Below, in pieces: positions 24,879-33,138 of a stretch of 64,000 nucleotides of DNA. Within the stretch, counting starts at the first letter, position 1, and the number at the start of each line of letters is the position of its first letter. The notes beneath the pieces were generated by a model. That model worked only from the letters and a program-made list of their open reading frames with translations. It ran no database searches and was not told where the DNA came from. A program made the translations under genes and the position numbers. Origin of the DNA: Vibrio atypicus (GTDB lineage Bacteria; Pseudomonadota; Gammaproteobacteria; Enterobacterales; Vibrionaceae); NCBI RefSeq assembly GCF_009811315.1, contig NZ_BLID01000004.1, positions 310,001 through 374,000 on the forward strand, read 5' to 3'.

Positions 24879-26129
24879 GTGAAAGTTGTCGTATTAGGCA
24901 GTGGCGTGGTCGGGTTAACCAGCGCGTGGTATTTGTCTCAAGCAGGCTGTGACGTTACTGTCGTTGATCGCCAGCCTCGTGCCGGTGAAGAGACTAGCTT
25001 TGCTAATGCAGGACAAATCTCCTATGGCTATTCCTCTCCATGGGCGGCGCCTGGTATTCCGGCGAAAGCCATTAAATGGTTGTTTGAAGAGCACGCTCCA
25101 TTAAAGATCAAGCCATCTCTAAGCCCTGAACTCGCCAATTGGGCGAGTAAAATGCTGATGAACTGTCAGTTAGAAAAGTACCGAATCAACAAAGCTCGTA
25201 TGCTGACCATCGCTAACCGTAGCCGCGAGTGTTTAGCTCAGTTAAATAAAGAGCATAATCTGCAATATCAAGGGCGTACTCAAGGTACCTTACAAATATT
25301 CCGTAAAGAGCAGCAATTGCAAGCGGTTGAAAAAGATATGGTACTACTCGAAGAGAGTGGTACTAAGTACCAACTCTTGACTCCAGAACAGTGCTTAACA
25401 CAGGAGCCAGGATTGGCGAATATGCGCGGCGATTTAGTCGGTGGCCTCTATCTACCGGATGATGAAACTGGCGACTGCTACCTATTCTGTCAGCAACTAC
25501 ACAAGATGGCCGAAAAAGCCGGTGTTAAGTTCCTCTTCAATACTCAAGTGTTAGGCTTTGAGCTAGAAAGAAACCAAATCACTGCGGTACAAACGGATCA
25601 AGGTAGCATCGAAGCAGACAGTTTTGTGGTCGCACTTGGCAGTTATTCAAAGCACCTTCTAGCCTCGGTAGATATTGACCTCCCTATTTACCCGGTAAAA
25701 GGTTATTCACTCACTCTTCCAGTACTAGACGATGCAAACGCTCCGCAATCCACGATTATGGATGAGACTTATAAAGTTGCCGTAACACGATTTGATCAAC
25801 GAATTCGCGTTGCAGGCACAGCAGAGCTAGCAGGGTTTGATCCCGCGCTACCAGACAAACGCCTAGCAACGCTCAATCATGTCGTTAGTCAACTTTTCCC
25901 TCAAGGCTGTGATTTATCAAAAGCGGAATATTGGACTGGCTTTAGACCTATGACACCCGATGGAACACCAGTGATCGGCGAAACCCCCATAAACAATCTG
26001 TTTACCAACACGGGACATGGCACATTGGGTTGGACAATGGCTTGTGGATCAGCCGATATCCTCACTCAAATTATTACTGAAAAAAACACCTTATATAGAG
26101 AACTTAGTACGGCGAGATATTATTCATAG
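24879..26129 (+). CDS. dadA: D-amino acid dehydrogenase (DadA)
   Basis: A 416-residue FAD enzyme of the DadA family that oxidatively deaminates D-amino acids, mainly D-alanine, feeding electrons to the membrane. The N-terminus is the dinucleotide fold VVVLGSGVVGLTSAWYL. Next comes the DadA signature GEETSFANAGQISYGYSSPWAAPG, and near the end GFRPMTPDGTPVIGETP with NTGHGTLGWTMACGSA. The start is a GTG at 24879 with GGAG seven bases upstream. It is followed by an alanine/glycine symporter, which fits alanine use as carbon and nitrogen source. No racemase gene (dadX) is adjacent. Confidence 0.92.
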   Translation: MKVVVLGSGVVGLTSAWYLSQAGCDVTVVDRQPRAGEETSFANAGQISYGYSSPWAAPGIPAKAIKWLFEEHAPLKIKPSLSPELANWASKMLMNCQLEKYRINKARMLTIANRSRECLAQLNKEHNLQYQGRTQGTLQIFRKEQQLQAVEKDMVLLEESGTKYQLLTPEQCLTQEPGLANMRGDLVGGLYLPDDETGDCYLFCQQLHKMAEKAGVKFLFNTQVLGFELERNQITAVQTDQGSIEADSFVVALGSYSKHLLASVDIDLPIYPVKGYSLTLPVLDDANAPQSTIMDETYKVAVTRFDQRIRVAGTAELAGFDPALPDKRLATLNHVVSQLFPQGCDLSKAEYWTGFRPMTPDGTPVIGETPINNLFTNTGHGTLGWTMACGSADILTQIITEKNTLYRELSTARYYS

Positions 26130-26179
26130 TAACTATCACTAAAATACCCACCCTATACCGAACATATCAATAGCCCAAA

Positions 26180-26212
26180 AACTCCGTCGATATACAAAAT
26201 ATCGCCGGAGTT
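26180..26212. terminator. Hairpin downstream of dadA
   Basis: AACTCCG/CGGAGTT and CGATAT/ATATCG arms with one internal mismatch and a 5-base loop. The plus side lacks a T run, while the minus side has five T. It may be an mRNA-end hairpin of dadA or a terminator of antisense transcription. Confidence 0.45.
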
Positions 26213-26293
26213 GCCCACCTGTTCGCAAACAAATCCTACCAATTACCTACAAAACCATTAATTAGTTTAGCTTTTAACATTTATTTAGCATTT

Positions 26294-26309
26294 TGTGCCA
26301 AAGCTCACG
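26294..26309. promoter_or_regulatory. Candidate CRP site upstream of the alanine/glycine symporter
   Basis: TGTGC-CAAAGC-TCACG matches the CRP consensus TGTGA-N6-TCACA at 8 of 10 positions. It is centred about 110 bases before the start codon and flanked by T-rich and A-rich ends as usual. Confidence 0.55.
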
Positions 26310-26411
26310 CAAATTAACTTTAAAGAATAAATCTATTAACAAACGCATTACAGAAAGGGTAATATCCTGCTCATAAAACAACCATTACAAACAATAAACA
26401 GGGAAATACAT

Positions 26412-27950
26412 ATGCAGTCATTTGTTGATTTTCTGAATGGAATCATTTGGAGTCCGGTACTGATTTATCTGTGCCTCGGCGCTGGTTTGTTCTATTCGAT
26501 CATGACTCGTTTCGTTCAAGTTCGTCACTTCAGTGAAATGTGGCGTTTGCTTCTTTCGGGGAAAAGCTCATCAAAAGGTATCTCATCATTCCAGGCGTTG
26601 GCAGTTTCGCTGTCTGGTCGTGTAGGTACTGGTAACATTGCGGGCGTTGCTGCGGCGATCGGTTTCGGTGGACCGGGTGCTGTTTTCTGGATGTGGGTTG
26701 TGGCGTTTTTTGGCGCAGCGACTGCATACGCAGAATCGACATTGGCTCAGATCTACAAAGAAGAAGACAACGGCGAATTCCGTGGTGGTCCGGCATACTA
26801 CATTGAAAAAGCGATGGGCCAAAAATGGTACGCATGGATCTTTGCTATCGCGACAATCTTCGCATGTGGTTTCCTACTACCTGGTGTTCAATCAAACAGT
26901 ATCGGTAACGCAGTTGAAGCGGCATTTGGTTCTGGCGCAATGATTGAAACCGGATTAGGCACATTCAGTTTTGCTAAGATTTTTACTGGTACGGTTATCT
27001 CTGTCATTTTGGCTTTCATCATCTTCGGTGGTGTTAAGCGTATTGCGAACTTCACCCAGATCGTCGTTCCATTCATGGCTCTGGCGTACATCATTACGGC
27101 ATTCGTTATTATTCTTCTGAACATCAGCGAAGTTCCTCGCGTGTTTTCGATGATCATCAGTGATGCCTTCTCGCCAATGGCAGGCATGGGCGCCGCTATC
27201 GGTTGGGGTGTTAAGCGCGGTGTTTACTCAAACGAAGCGGGTCAAGGTACTGGTCCTCACGCAGCGGCAGCAGCAAGTGTTGACCACCCAGCGCAACAAG
27301 GTCTGGTTCAATCTTTCTCTATCTACATTGATACTTTGCTAGTTTGTTCAGCGACAGCGTTCATGATCATCATCACTGGTGCATACAACGTTCATGGCGC
27401 AGAAGGTTTCTTGATTCAAAACCTATCTGCTGACATCGCTGCAAACGGCCCTGTATTTACACAGATGGCAATTGAAAGCGCACTTCCAGGTATCGGCAAA
27501 CCATTTATCGCAATTGCACTGTTCTTCTTCGCTTTCACAACGATTCTGGCCTACTACTACATTGCAGAGACCAACATCGCTTACATCCGCCGTACCTTCA
27601 AGGTTAACGGCTTAATGTTCGCACTTAAAGTCGCTCTGATTGCCGTTGTATTTTATGGCACAGTGAAGACGGCCAACCTAGCATGGGCGATGGGTGATGT
27701 GGGTGTTGGTCTTATGGCTTGGCTGAACATTGTCGGCATTCTGATCATCTTCTTCATGTCAAAACCAGCTTTGAAAGCATTAAACGATTATGAAGAGCAA
27801 CAGAAGCAAGGCGTTGAAGAGTACACCTTTAACCCTGTAAAACTTGGTATCAAAGGCGCTGACTACTGGGAAGACAAATACCGTCGTAAGACAGGTAAAG
27901 AACCTTCATCAGAAGTAACGTCTGAGCCTGTAGATCAACCATCAACATAA
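26412..27950 (+). CDS. Alanine/glycine:cation symporter (AGCS family)
   Basis: A 512-residue inner-membrane Na+ or H+ symporter for alanine/glycine. Family signatures are VSLSGRVGTGNIAGVAAAIGFGGPGAVFWMW, then GWGVKRGVYSNEAGQGTGPHAAAA and FTTILAYYYIAETN. About ten membrane helices are visible, ending in a hydrophilic tail of about 60 residues rich in charged amino acids. The start ATG at 26412 has AGGGA seven bases upstream. It follows dadA by 280 bases, with its own likely CRP-linked promoter, and ends in a strong terminator. Confidence 0.93.
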   Translation: MQSFVDFLNGIIWSPVLIYLCLGAGLFYSIMTRFVQVRHFSEMWRLLLSGKSSSKGISSFQALAVSLSGRVGTGNIAGVAAAIGFGGPGAVFWMWVVAFFGAATAYAESTLAQIYKEEDNGEFRGGPAYYIEKAMGQKWYAWIFAIATIFACGFLLPGVQSNSIGNAVEAAFGSGAMIETGLGTFSFAKIFTGTVISVILAFIIFGGVKRIANFTQIVVPFMALAYIITAFVIILLNISEVPRVFSMIISDAFSPMAGMGAAIGWGVKRGVYSNEAGQGTGPHAAAAASVDHPAQQGLVQSFSIYIDTLLVCSATAFMIIITGAYNVHGAEGFLIQNLSADIAANGPVFTQMAIESALPGIGKPFIAIALFFFAFTTILAYYYIAETNIAYIRRTFKVNGLMFALKVALIAVVFYGTVKTANLAWAMGDVGVGLMAWLNIVGILIIFFMSKPALKALNDYEEQQKQGVEEYTFNPVKLGIKGADYWEDKYRRKTGKEPSSEVTSEPVDQPST

Positions 27951-27974
27951 GCACGACATAATAAAAAGCAGTGG

Positions 27975-28012
27975 TAAAAAAAGGGGTTAGCCGATGGCTA
28001 ACCCCTTTGTTA
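27975..28012 (+). terminator. Intrinsic terminator of the symporter gene
   Basis: A 13-bp perfect stem AAAGGGGTTAGCC/GGCTAACCCCTTT with a 3-base loop. It is T-rich on the right and A-rich on the left, so it can act for both the symporter gene and convergent satP. Confidence 0.92.
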
Positions 28013-28079
28013 TTACTGTTCCCATATATCTCTGTACTGGCGCTATCAGGCTAGCTAAACCAATACTCAATATTCTTTA

Positions 28080-28676
28080 TTAAGCTGCAACTTGCTCAAG
28101 CTCAACTTGTACGACTGGCTTCTTGTCACCAATAGGCAAAATCGTACGACCGTATTCGTTGTTCAGAACTTGTGCCATCGCAAAGTAAATAGCGCTCGCG
28201 CCACAGAAGATGCCTTCAAAGCCCGCAATGGTACCGATAAGCTCACTACCAGTGAAATCACGAGCAGCTAGCAAGAAGAAAAGAATGGTCAACGAACCGA
28301 ATACAACTTGCTTAGCAACTGGGTAGCAAAGTGAACCAATAAACATGAAGCCAGTGAACACGCCCCATAATAGTAGGTACCAACCCATAAAGCTTGCTGG
28401 ACTTGCTGGTAAGCCCATGTATGGCATTACGATAAGACCAACTAATGTTAGCCAGAAAAGACCGTAAGAAGTGAATGCTGTAGTGCCAAAAGTGTCGCCG
28501 CGTTTAAAACACATCATGCCAACGATAACTTGGCTAAGACCACCATAAAAAATACCCATTGCCAGGATCATTGAATCAATTGGGAAAAAACCTGCATTAT
28601 GGATGTTAAGCAGGATGGTCGTCATACCGAAACCCATAAGGCCCAGTGGAGCCGGGTTTGCCAGTTTTGTTGACAT
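28080..28676 (-). CDS. satP: Acetate/succinate transporter (SatP/YaaH, AceTr family)
   Basis: A membrane protein of about 198 residues with six predicted helices. The AceTr signature [18 protein letters not shown] is at the N-terminus, followed by [24 protein letters not shown] and a loop YGLFWLT. The family takes up acetate or succinate with protons. The frame opens at a GTG (28685), but AAGG eight bases before the ATG at 28676 supports that start. It stands alone, convergent with the symporter gene. Confidence 0.92.
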   Translation of the reverse strand: MSTKLANPAPLGLMGFGMTTILLNIHNAGFFPIDSMILAMGIFYGGLSQVIVGMMCFKRGDTFGTTAFTSYGLFWLTLVGLIVMPYMGLPASPASFMGWYLLLWGVFTGFMFIGSLCYPVAKQVVFGSLTILFFLLAARDFTGSELIGTIAGFEGIFCGASAIYFAMAQVLNNEYGRTILPIGDKKPVVQVELEQVAA

Positions 28677-28795
28677 TTTGCGCACCTTTCAAAAAAGTTA
28701 ATAAATTTTACGCGCGAAGTTTAATCTTGTTCAACAAAAAAGCTAGATCATGGAATTGCAATCTAAGATTACAAAAATCATTCAAATCATATAGA

Positions 28796-28826
28796 AATAG
28801 AGGCAATCTATCAGACTGCCTCTATT
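28796..28826 (-). terminator. Hairpin terminator of the chitinase gene
   Basis: A 10-bp perfect stem AATAGAGGCA/TGCCTCTATT with an 11-base loop that can pair further. It is followed on the minus strand by TTTCTATAT, about 25 bases behind the chitinase stop. Confidence 0.7.
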
Positions 28827-28851
28827 GTGGGTTAATTATGGAACAAAGTTC

Positions 28852-30555
28852 TTACTGACAAGCAATTTCATCCCAGAACCAGTTGGATTGTGTTGGAGAC
28901 TCCCACACACCCGGGCCATTCTTAGCTATGAAGCATTTGCCTAAATACGTCACTTTGTCACCATTAGCCACTTGAGAAACACCAGGCTGCCATTGAATAA
29001 AGGTATCAGGAACCGGGGTTGGATCTGGTGTAGGTGTTGGTTCAGGATCTGGGGTTGGAGTCGGCTCTGGATCCGGCGTCGGTGTTGGAACTGGATCTGG
29101 AGTTGGCTCAGTTGGTGTACCTGCAATGAGCTCCCATGGACCACCTAAGCTTGGATCGTCGCCTTGAGTCCACCATTTCGCTTTGTACGTTGCACCTTTG
29201 TAAGTGACTTCTTCGCCGCCAGTGTAAACTTTGTTTGCATCCCAATCTGTACCCGTTCCTGGGCCAGTACCGGGATCAACAGGATCCAGTTTCTCCACCA
29301 CTCGAACTTCTGGCCAGCTAGAGTGTGAACCATATAAGTTTGTCACACACTTCTCGTAATCTCCCGGAACCAAAGCAGAATAAGCGGTTTGGAATCCAAC
29401 CAATTCACACTCAAACGAGTAACCACCTGGGCGATCGGCGTAGTACTTCCAGTTGCCGTCCCAGTTGGTATACAACACATCTGTTGCGCCATTTAGATTC
29501 AAGCTACCGTAAGGCGTTTGCTGCCAACAGGTGTTCTTTTCATCGGTACCAATCGGAATCTGGTAATGTGAAGATAGCCCTTCCCAATAACGGATACGAT
29601 TAACTGGCTGACCTTTGTCTTTGTTTTGCTCACCACACTCGATACCACCATTAATAATGTTGATTGTGGTACCAAAGCCGTAACCAATACCCGCATCAAT
29701 CTCTCGCTGTGAAGGTGTCCACGTTTTATCAATCACATGCAGCATGGCTGGCTTCGGAGCCTGCGGCGTCAGGAAGAACCAAATCGCAGATGCTAAGTTA
29801 AGCCATGAGTCAGCGACTAAGCCCGGATTATTTAGCAATACTGTAGCATCGCCATCAAACATCACTTCAGAGAAAGCACCATAGTTAAAGTGATAAGAAA
29901 GCTGCTTTGCTCCGCGGCCAAAATAGCCTTGCCCTGCCGCACATGGCCACTTCTTGTTTTGCCAATCGTTCTGACCACAACCTGTTGTGTAACCTTCTTG
30001 ACCTTCTGACCAGCCCATTTCGCGAACATGTACTAAGGCTTGTTGCCACTCTTCTAGTCCAAGTGGATTATCCGAAACATTATCAATCGCAATGTGGCCG
30101 CCAGTTTCTTGAGCAAAGTGAGCGAATGCCGTCACGATTGAACGCTTACAGATAGCATCTGAATCACGACCGTCAGTGTATTCAGCACAGAACGCAGGGA
30201 ACTTACCGATGGCACGCAAAAAACGTGTATAGGTATATTCTGGGGCTGCCATGCCCGTTAGAAAGTCCCACTCAGCTCTAGGAAAAACACGCTCAGCACG
30301 TTTGACGTTTTCAGGGTTAGATGCAAGGCCTGCGTCTATTGCTTCTACTAATGTATTTGGTGCAGTACGTAATGCTTGAGACCAAACTTGATACATAGGG
30401 TCTGATGTTTTTGAAGCTTCTGCCGCTTGAATATCACCGCGTGAGACAACATAGCCAGTTGGGTTAAGAGGATCGGGTTGGATGTTCATCGTTGCAGATG
30501 CACCAGAGGCGATAACTGCGCAGATCGCTGACGCTAAATAGATGGTACTTTTCAT
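28852..30555 (-). CDS. Secreted GH19 chitinase with two chitin-binding modules
   Basis: A 567-residue exported chitinase. The signal peptide ([20 protein letters not shown]) is followed by a GH19 domain (about 70-400). The catalytic acid is E150 in [12 protein letters not shown], and [14 protein letters not shown] and [12 protein letters not shown] are typical of the fold. A CBM5/12 module ([18 protein letters not shown]) comes next, then a Thr-Pro-Asp repeat linker and a second, variant CBM ([21 protein letters not shown]). The frame extends 53 codons upstream to 30714. That part has no signal-like sequence, whereas the ATG at 30555 has AAGGA before it and begins the signal peptide. It degrades chitin outside the cell. 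Confidence 0.92.
   Translation of the reverse strand: MKSTIYLASAICAVIASGASATMNIQPDPLNPTGYVVSRGDIQAAEASKTSDPMYQVWSQALRTAPNTLVEAIDAGLASNPENVKRAERVFPRAEWDFLTGMAAPEYTYTRFLRAIGKFPAFCAEYTDGRDSDAICKRSIVTAFAHFAQETGGHIAIDNVSDNPLGLEEWQQALVHVREMGWSEGQEGYTTGCGQNDWQNKKWPCAAGQGYFGRGAKQLSYHFNYGAFSEVMFDGDATVLLNNPGLVADSWLNLASAIWFFLTPQAPKPAMLHVIDKTWTPSQREIDAGIGYGFGTTINIINGGIECGEQNKDKGQPVNRIRYWEGLSSHYQIPIGTDEKNTCWQQTPYGSLNLNGATDVLYTNWDGNWKYYADRPGGYSFECELVGFQTAYSALVPGDYEKCVTNLYGSHSSWPEVRVVEKLDPVDPGTGPGTGTDWDANKVYTGGEEVTYKGATYKAKWWTQGDDPSLGGPWELIAGTPTEPTPDPVPTPTPDPEPTPTPDPEPTPTPDPTPVPDTFIQWQPGVSQVANGDKVTYLGKCFIAKNGPGVWESPTQSNWFWDEIACQ
29012..29107. repeat. Four 24-bp units encoding the TPTPDPEP linker of the chitinase
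   Basis: Four imperfect 24-base units encode eight-residue repeats of the Thr-Pro-Asp-Pro type between the two chitin-binding modules. Such linkers are prone to length change by slippage. Confidence 0.8.
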
Positions 30556-30987
30556 AGCACTTTTTTCCTTGTCATTATTGCTGGAAAAAGGGTATGAGAT
30601 AGATGAACAATCCGCACGAGCATTAATTGAAACAATGATTAACTTGCGAGGCAATTTGAGTTTGCAACACAACTCGAAACAAAACCGCCGAGTAAAACAT
30701 AGAGCGGCTTCCAAAAAGTAAGCTCTGAGACGCTACTATCATCACCTCAGCTCAACAAATAACCGAAGCCAATTAAGAGCGGTGGCTGTGTAATTTTGAC
30801 CGCAGCGTCCTTCATAGGTACTACCTGTAACAACTGTCATTTTTGCAATGATAGCTGTTGAAATGAAACAAACTGGTCTACGTTAACAATGTGAAGTGAG
30901 AAAAGTTAACTTTAGTATTACTTCTCCGTATTCGATGAATTTTCTTGTCGAACCGTAACAGTCATTACCTATAAAGAATATAAGAAT
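30556..30987. other. Intergenic region upstream of the chitinase and the GGDEF-EAL gene
   Basis: About 430 bases between two divergent genes. It includes the non-coding upstream extension of the chitinase frame. An imperfect stem-loop (30831-30860, CAAC/GTTG and TCATT/AATGA arms) is present. No clear promoter hexamer pair or additional gene was recognised. Confidence 0.5.
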
Positions 30988-33138
30988 ATGACCCCAGCTT
31001 TGTCTTCAAAGATTCAACCCGCATCCCGAATTTTGATTGTTGATGATAGGGAAGAGAACCTATTTGTTCTAGAAGAGCTACTAAGCGGCATGAATGTCGA
31101 TGTTGTCAAAGCCCTTTCCGGCACTGAAGCCTTGCATATTCTTATCAAAGACTCCGATTTCTGCTTAATCCTAATGGATGTCCAGATGCCGGTGCTTGAT
31201 GGGTTCAAAACCACTCAGTTGATACATAAACACCCCAAGACCCGCCACACGCCTGTAATTTTTATCACAGCAATCCATAAAGACCTCAATTATATACATA
31301 GGGGGTTTGACTCAGGTGCTGCCGATTACATCTGTAAGCCGATAGATGCAAAAATCCTGCTGGCCAAAATACAGGTCTTTGTTGACCTGGAACAAAATAA
31401 GCGCGCTCTAGAAAGACTGTTCCAAAAAACAAAGGCTCTGGAAGAAAGCAAAAATCTGCTGTTGAACTATTCGCAAGACGGCATCATTGCGGTAGATGAT
31501 AACGGCCTTATCAATTTTTGTAATCCAGCGGCACAAGAGATTCTTAAGGTAGACTCAAACCAGCTCATCAATAAAAGCATCCTGATGCTGCTCGATCATC
31601 CAGCATTACGTGACAAGCTTGATTGGGAAAACAGTATTTTTCGTCGCGCGATTCTTCAAGGTGACACTATCCGTGAAAATGATGCCAAGATAGCCAATGA
31701 AAAAGGGCAATGTACTCCCTGCAGTTATTCCTTCGGGACTTTTCGCTCCGGTGATAAGGGCGGTGGCGTGTTAATGTTTCATGACATTTCTCAACGCAAG
31801 CAGAATGAAGAAAAACTCCTGTACATGGCAACTCATGATCCGTTAACCAAACTGCCAAACAGAATTCTGTTCAAAGAGGCTCTAAATAACGCGATTAACC
31901 GCTGCAAAAGAAACGGTCATCGACTGATAGTCATGTTTGTTGACCTAGACCATTTTAAGAAAGTTAACGATGAATTCGGCCATTCTGTTGGTGATGAATT
32001 ATTAGTCAATCTCGCACAACGACTTCTATCCTATAGCAGAAAAGTCAGCCTATTTGCTCGGTTGGGAGGAGATGAATTCGGGGTGCTGTTTGAAGACGAA
32101 GACGGCAATTTCGATTCTACTGTCATGGCTGGAAAAATGCTCGAGGTATTATCTAAACCGATTGAGCTAAAGAATCACTCTATTCTTACTAGTGGCAGTA
32201 TAGGGATAGTCGAGCATCCAGAGTATGGGGAAGATGCGGAATTTCTTATTAAGGCGGCCGATCTTTCCATGTACCAAGCTAAGAATATGGGTCGAAACTG
32301 TTTTGCCATGTTTGACCCCACATTTGAGGATTTGGCTGTTCAACATTCTCATCTGGAGCGAGATTTTAAAAATGCAGTATTGGAAAACAAGCTATGCTGC
32401 CATTTTCAACCCATCATAGATTCCCATAACGAAAAGTTAGTCGCTGTGGAAGTATTAGCCCGGTGGATTCACGACACTCGTGGTTTCGTATCTCCGGACA
32501 ATTTTATTCCTATCGCTGAAACCTCTGGGCTCATTATTCCGTTGAGTACTCAAATCTACACCCAAGCATTTAAGGCTCTCCAAGCATGGATAGATCAGGG
32601 GATTTGGCCGCAAGGAGCACGTATAGCCCTAAATACTTCCTCGGTTCAATTTAGAAACAAGCTGGTGATTGATCAACTGATGGAGATAAAGGACAAATTC
32701 AGGCTGGAGATGGATCATTTTGAGATAGAAATTACTGAATCACTGCTGTTGAACGACCAAGAGGAAGTAATAGAGACTCTCCGCATGATGCAAACCATGG
32801 GACTGAGTATTTCTATCGATGATTTTGGTACTGGTTACAGTTCACTCAGTTACTTGCGACGTCTACCCATCAATACACTTAAGATCGATCGTAGCTTTAT
32901 CAAAGATATAGGAAAGGACAAGGATGACGAGTGTATTATCACCGCCACCATTGATCTTGCTCACAACCTCAATCTAAAAGTGATCTCAGAAGGTGTAGAG
33001 ACCGAGGAGCAAGCCGAATTTCTCCGTCACGCAAACTCGGACTATTTTCAGGGATATCTGTACTCGCGTCCTCTTCCCGAAAAGGAAATGGAAGACTGGC
33101 TGAAGGCTTATGCTGAGAATTCAAAGAGGCCTGATTAA
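30988..33138 (+). CDS. REC-PAS-GGDEF-EAL cyclic-di-GMP signalling protein
   Basis: A 716-residue cytosolic protein. The receiver domain (about 13-130) has acidic pair DD19-20, phospho-acceptor D64 (LILMDVQMP) and K in CKPID. A PAS domain follows (about 150-275), then GGDEF with intact G360-GDEF (RLGGDEF) but no RxxD inhibitory site, then EAL. The EAL motif is E488-V-L, and the downstream catalytic residues are present (LNTSSVQF, EITES, IDDFGTGYSSL, LKIDRSF, SEGVET). Both synthesis and hydrolysis of c-di-GMP are possible. Its TAA overlaps the ATG of the hybrid kinase gene (TAATG), so the receiver is a likely partner of that kinase. Confidence 0.93.
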   Translation: MTPALSSKIQPASRILIVDDREENLFVLEELLSGMNVDVVKALSGTEALHILIKDSDFCLILMDVQMPVLDGFKTTQLIHKHPKTRHTPVIFITAIHKDLNYIHRGFDSGAADYICKPIDAKILLAKIQVFVDLEQNKRALERLFQKTKALEESKNLLLNYSQDGIIAVDDNGLINFCNPAAQEILKVDSNQLINKSILMLLDHPALRDKLDWENSIFRRAILQGDTIRENDAKIANEKGQCTPCSYSFGTFRSGDKGGGVLMFHDISQRKQNEEKLLYMATHDPLTKLPNRILFKEALNNAINRCKRNGHRLIVMFVDLDHFKKVNDEFGHSVGDELLVNLAQRLLSYSRKVSLFARLGGDEFGVLFEDEDGNFDSTVMAGKMLEVLSKPIELKNHSILTSGSIGIVEHPEYGEDAEFLIKAADLSMYQAKNMGRNCFAMFDPTFEDLAVQHSHLERDFKNAVLENKLCCHFQPIIDSHNEKLVAVEVLARWIHDTRGFVSPDNFIPIAETSGLIIPLSTQIYTQAFKALQAWIDQGIWPQGARIALNTSSVQFRNKLVIDQLMEIKDKFRLEMDHFEIEITESLLLNDQEEVIETLRMMQTMGLSISIDDFGTGYSSLSYLRRLPINTLKIDRSFIKDIGKDKDDECIITATIDLAHNLNLKVISEGVETEEQAEFLRHANSDYFQGYLYSRPLPEKEMEDWLKAYAENSKRPD

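Noticed and set aside
30556..30714. 53-codon N-terminal extension of the chitinase frame
   Set aside because: Cys/Arg-rich, not signal-like, and located before a well-placed ribosome-binding site and a standard signal peptide start at 30555.
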